The notes below the pieces were generated by a model. It was given only the letters and a program-made list of their open reading frames with translations. It made no database searches and had not been told where the DNA came from. Source: CAZMXI01 sp964570205 (lineage in GTDB: Bacteria; Planctomycetota; Phycisphaerae; Tepidisphaerales; Tepidisphaeraceae). Taken from it: a stretch of 16,764 nt of DNA. Position numbers and translations under genes: made by a program. The stretch lies in the NCBI GenBank assembly GCA_964570205.1, contig CAZMXI010000112.1:1-16764 (forward strand). Reading direction: 5' to 3'. Of this stretch, positions 14,913 through 16,764 are shown one piece after another (position 1 is the first letter of the stretch; each line of letters opens with the position of its first letter).

Positions 14913-15584
14913 ATGAACAGGCATTTGGCCACCGCCGTACTCTTCAGCGCCAGCTTGATCCCCGACAGCGCCACGTCATTCCGCCGGACCGCTTTCGACG
15001 AACTGATTGATGCTCCTATCATCCGCCCGACGACCCCGGCACTCTACCGGCGGCCGGATTTCGGCCACCTCCGCTCCGCCGGCAAATGGTCGCGCCCCGA
15101 GTTGGCTACATTCTCATTGGATGAAGGCCGCCTCTGGGGCGAGTGGGGAGGAATGGTGGACTGCGAGCAACCCCAGCGCATCGAGTTGCCCGAATTGGAT
15201 GCTGAGTGGATGGCGTTCGCCCCGGCAGCCAATGCCGGCAATGCGCGATGGCTGCTGGCCAGGCGAGACCTTCAGCCCGCCGACGATGGCCGATGCTGGT
15301 CGGCGCAGTGGTATGGCTCTCGCCTCGAACCAAGTGTGATGAATCTTCTCGCCTCGGCCGAGAATCCGCACCGCGCCGGCGAAGGCGTCATGCACGTTAG
15401 CTATGCCCAGCGCGGCAGGAACGTCCAACTGACGGCTTGGCTGCAACAGCGCGGCCATCGGCAGGTCAAGCTCGAACTGGTCGGCCGGAGCATCGCCGAT
15501 CTGCTCGCCGACCGCCGTAGCGACGTGCTCGACTCCCTCGGCACGCCGCTCGCGAAATTGACCGGGTTATCGCTCATGGCTTAG
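14913..15584 (+). CDS. Unrecognised protein with possible N-terminal export signal
   Basis: A 223-residue protein that I do not recognise. The N-terminus MNRHLATAVLFSASLIPDSA could be a short signal peptide or anchor. Afterwards it is soluble, with several aromatic and charged strands: WSRPELATFSLDEGRLWGEW (about 58-77), WMAFAPAANAGNARWLLARR, WSAQWYGSRL and HVSYAQRGRNVQLTAWLQQRG. This suggests a beta-rich domain followed by a helical C-terminus (SIADLLADRRSDVLDSL). There is no cysteine pair or known catalytic motif. GGGAG 7 bases before ATG 14913 supports the start. The short spacing to the next gene (117 bases) and that gene's own -10 box argue against an operon. It may be an accessory or lineage-specific gene. 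Confidence 0.6.
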   Translation: MNRHLATAVLFSASLIPDSATSFRRTAFDELIDAPIIRPTTPALYRRPDFGHLRSAGKWSRPELATFSLDEGRLWGEWGGMVDCEQPQRIELPELDAEWMAFAPAANAGNARWLLARRDLQPADDGRCWSAQWYGSRLEPSVMNLLASAENPHRAGEGVMHVSYAQRGRNVQLTAWLQQRGHRQVKLELVGRSIADLLADRRSDVLDSLGTPLAKLTGLSLMA

Positions 15585-15689
15585 TTCAACGACGCGGCCG
15601 GCGCCCGTTTCCAACGTCAAGGCATGCCCCCGTGCAGATTCTGAGGGAAATTCTCGTGCGCATGGGTACGGTTCTCGCGGCATCTGGCG

Positions 15690-15695
15690 TATGAT
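15690..15695 (+). promoter_or_regulatory. -10 box, probable leaderless start
   Basis: TATGAT (5/6) ends 6 bases before ATG 15702, with no Shine-Dalgarno sequence between them. The -35 position (about 15667-15672, TACGGT) matches poorly. The layout is the same as for the genes at 11478 and 11831. Confidence 0.5.
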
Positions 15696-15701
15696 CGGTC
15701 C

Positions 15702-15920
15702 ATGACCGAGACTAACACCCCCGATGTTCCGCAGTCTTCCGCCTCCCGGCCTGTTCTGCTTTGGCTCGTTGATGGCGACCAATCCCGCATCGAAGCAAAT
15801 GTACAGCAGGCCGCCGAATTCCTCGCCGTAACGCCCGAAGCCGTCGCCGCAGCCATCGTTTCCGGCGAGCCACTACAGGGCTGGTTCGTGGATTGGCAGG
15901 CTGAACCGGAGAATTCGTAA
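15702..15920 (+). CDS. Small acidic soluble protein of unknown function
   Basis: A 72-residue acidic protein without signal peptide or membrane helix. After a polar N-terminus (MTETNTPDVPQSSAS) comes a strand RPVLLWLVDGD (16-26), then two helices: SRIEANVQQAAEFL (28-41) and TPEAVAAAIVSGEPL (44-58), ending GWFVDWQAE. The helix-turn-helix-like pattern 'x-x-V-x-x-A-I-x-S-G-x-x-x-x-G' resembles small modules in which a short helical repeat reads out an input or nucleic acid, but I make no functional claim. Codon use looks like the neighbours. The start is supported by a -10 box 6 bases upstream, suggesting a leaderless mRNA. Confidence 0.6.
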   Translation: MTETNTPDVPQSSASRPVLLWLVDGDQSRIEANVQQAAEFLAVTPEAVAAAIVSGEPLQGWFVDWQAEPENS

Positions 15921-15937
15921 GCACTGCTCGGTTCGCC

Positions 15938-15966
15938 TGGACTTCTTGCCGGCTTTCGGCTAAAGT
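15938..15966 (+). promoter_or_regulatory. Weak promoter candidate upstream of helicase
   Basis: TGGACT (15938-15943) and TAAAGT (15961-15966) each match 4/6 of the sigma-70 boxes with 17-base spacing. If used, the helicase mRNA would have a leader of about 165 bases, a length seen in cold-regulated RNA helicases. The evidence is weak; nothing else convincing lies between 15921 and 16100. Confidence 0.25.
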
Positions 15967-16103
15967 CACACACACAACTGCCCGATGTCACTGGGGCTTT
16001 CGCGGAATCCTGCCTGTTTGTTGCAGCCTTCCTTATCGAGCCAATCATCGTAGTTGTTACGCACTCAGGATGCTTTCTATCGGCGTTTGCCGTCGCATCG
16101 ACC

Positions 16104-16124
16104 GGGTGCAACTGTCTCGCACCC
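16104..16124 (+). promoter_or_regulatory. Leader hairpin next to the helicase ribosome site
   Basis: GGGTGC (16104-16109) pairs perfectly with GCACCC (16119-16124) around a 9-base loop. The ribosome-binding AAGGA (16128-16132) begins 3 bases after the stem. Such a placement could modulate translation, but the stem is only 6 bp. Confidence 0.4.
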
Positions 16125-16137
16125 ATGAAGGATGCAC

Positions 16138-16764
16138 ATGACGTTCGCTGAACTGCGGCTCGCCGAGCCGCTCCTTCGCGCCGTAGAGGCCGAAGGCTAT
16201 TCCGTTCCCACTCCTATCCAGACTCAGGCCATTCCGCACGTAGTGACGGGGCGCGATGTGATGGGCTGTGCCCAGACCGGCACCGGCAAGACCGCTGCTT
16301 ATGCGCTACCCATTCTCCACAGGCTGGTCGCCATTCAGCGACAATCCAGCGCACGCTCGCCTCGCGCGCTGGTGCTGGCGCCCACCCGCGAATTGGCCGC
16401 CCAGATCGGCCAGAGCTTCGCCACCTACGGCCGGCATACCGGCTTGCGGCAAACCGTCATCTTCGGAGGTGTCCCCCAGAATCCCCAGGTCCGCGCCCTG
16501 CGAGGCGGCGTCGATATCATCGTCGCCACCCCCGGGCGCTTGCTCGACCTCATGACCCAGCGCCAGGTCGGCCTGTCCGCCATCCAGATGCTCGTGCTCG
16601 ACGAGGCCGACCAGATGCTCGACATGGGCTTCATTCACGATATCCGCCGCATCATAGCCCAGCTTCCCGCGCGGCGGCAGAACCTGATGTTCTCGGCCAC
16701 AATGCCCGCGGGAATCCGCCAGCTCGCCGACACCCTCCTTCGCAATCCCGCACAGGTGCAGGTG
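16138..16764 (+). CDS. DEAD-box ATP-dependent RNA helicase, RhlE-type (3' end beyond window)
   Basis: The first 209 codons of a DEAD-box RNA helicase, cut by the window end. It unwinds short RNA duplexes during ribosome assembly or RNA decay in the cytoplasm. Visible in order are the Q motif (FAELRLAEPLLRAVEAEGY then TPIQ, 3-28), motif I AQTGTGKT (45-52), motif Ia APTRELAAQI, GG, motif Ib TPGRLLDL, motif II LDEADQMLDMGF and motif III SAT. The second RecA domain and the C-terminal tail lie outside, so RhlE cannot be told from other subfamilies with certainty; RhlE-like is my preference from the EGYSVPTPIQTQAIP form. ATG 16138 has AAGGA 5 bases upstream; ATG 16132 is in frame but overlaps it. 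Confidence 0.95.
   Translation, partial: MTFAELRLAEPLLRAVEAEGYSVPTPIQTQAIPHVVTGRDVMGCAQTGTGKTAAYALPILHRLVAIQRQSSARSPRALVLAPTRELAAQIGQSFATYGRHTGLRQTVIFGGVPQNPQVRALRGGVDIIVATPGRLLDLMTQRQVGLSAIQMLVLDEADQMLDMGFIHDIRRIIAQLPARRQNLMFSATMPAGIRQLADTLLRNPAQVQV

Noticed and set aside
16125..16151. Eight-codon frame overlapping the helicase start
   Set aside because: No ribosome site of its own; likely a chance ATG within the AAGGA region.
1..16764. tRNA, rRNA, CRISPR arrays, insertion sequences
   Set aside because: No repeated spaced direct repeats, transposase frames or tRNA-like T-arm motifs were found by eye in the intergenic regions; a covariance-model search could still find a structured RNA.

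Overview
The window looks like chromosomal DNA of a GC-rich, glycan-degrading Planctomycetota bacterium, probably a metagenome-assembled scaffold because it carries a run of exactly 10 N at 11438-11447. The lineage is inferred from gene content: two 3-keto-disaccharide hydrolase (DUF1080) proteins, a ThuA-like protein, paired discoidin-like exported proteins, a heparinase II/III-type lyase and an Agl23-like GT-C protein. The mix of Shine-Dalgarno-led and apparently leaderless genes is compatible with this. No marker gene in the window proves the lineage, and base composition was judged only by eye.

Layout. Everything from 89 to 9367 is on the minus strand. Read in transcription order, it starts with a three-gene efflux operon: HlyD-type adaptor (9367-8213), ABC ATPase (8185-7238) and ABC-2 permease (7241-6024), the last two overlapping by 4 bases. 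After a 224-base gap comes an exported-protein and glycosyltransferase block. It holds a discoidin-like lipoprotein (5799-4894), a palindromic heptamer repeat (4819-4872), a secreted paralogue (4802-4128), a polytopic GT-C/Agl23-like membrane protein (4100-2205) and a DUF1080 lipoprotein (2176-1553). A hairpin at 1499-1532 separates this block from serS (1405-89).

A divergent promoter region (9368-9502) starts the plus-strand genes: a ThuA-like protein (9503-10396), a highly structured 188-base intergenic region, and a second DUF1080 protein (10585-11355) that ends in a strong hairpin next to the assembly gap. Two small genes follow, 11478-11762 and DUF3147 (11831-12175), both with a -10 box so close to the start codon that they are probably leaderless. 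DUF3147 abuts, stop to stop, a minus-strand heparinase II/III-like lyase (14593-12176). Beyond a 319-base divergent intergenic region lie an unrecognised secreted or anchored protein (14913-15584), a small probably leaderless protein (15702-15920) and the first 209 codons of a RhlE-type DEAD-box RNA helicase (16138 to the window end).

How the genes may work together. The lyase, ThuA and DUF1080 proteins all carry export signals and fit extracytoplasmic breakdown of polysaccharides through 3-keto-sugar chemistry; no matching sugar oxidoreductase is in the window. The discoidin pair with the GT-C protein suggests a cell-surface glycan or glycoprotein module of unknown job. The least explained items are that four-gene block, the four-hairpin region between thuA and DUF1080, and the group of leaderless small genes.
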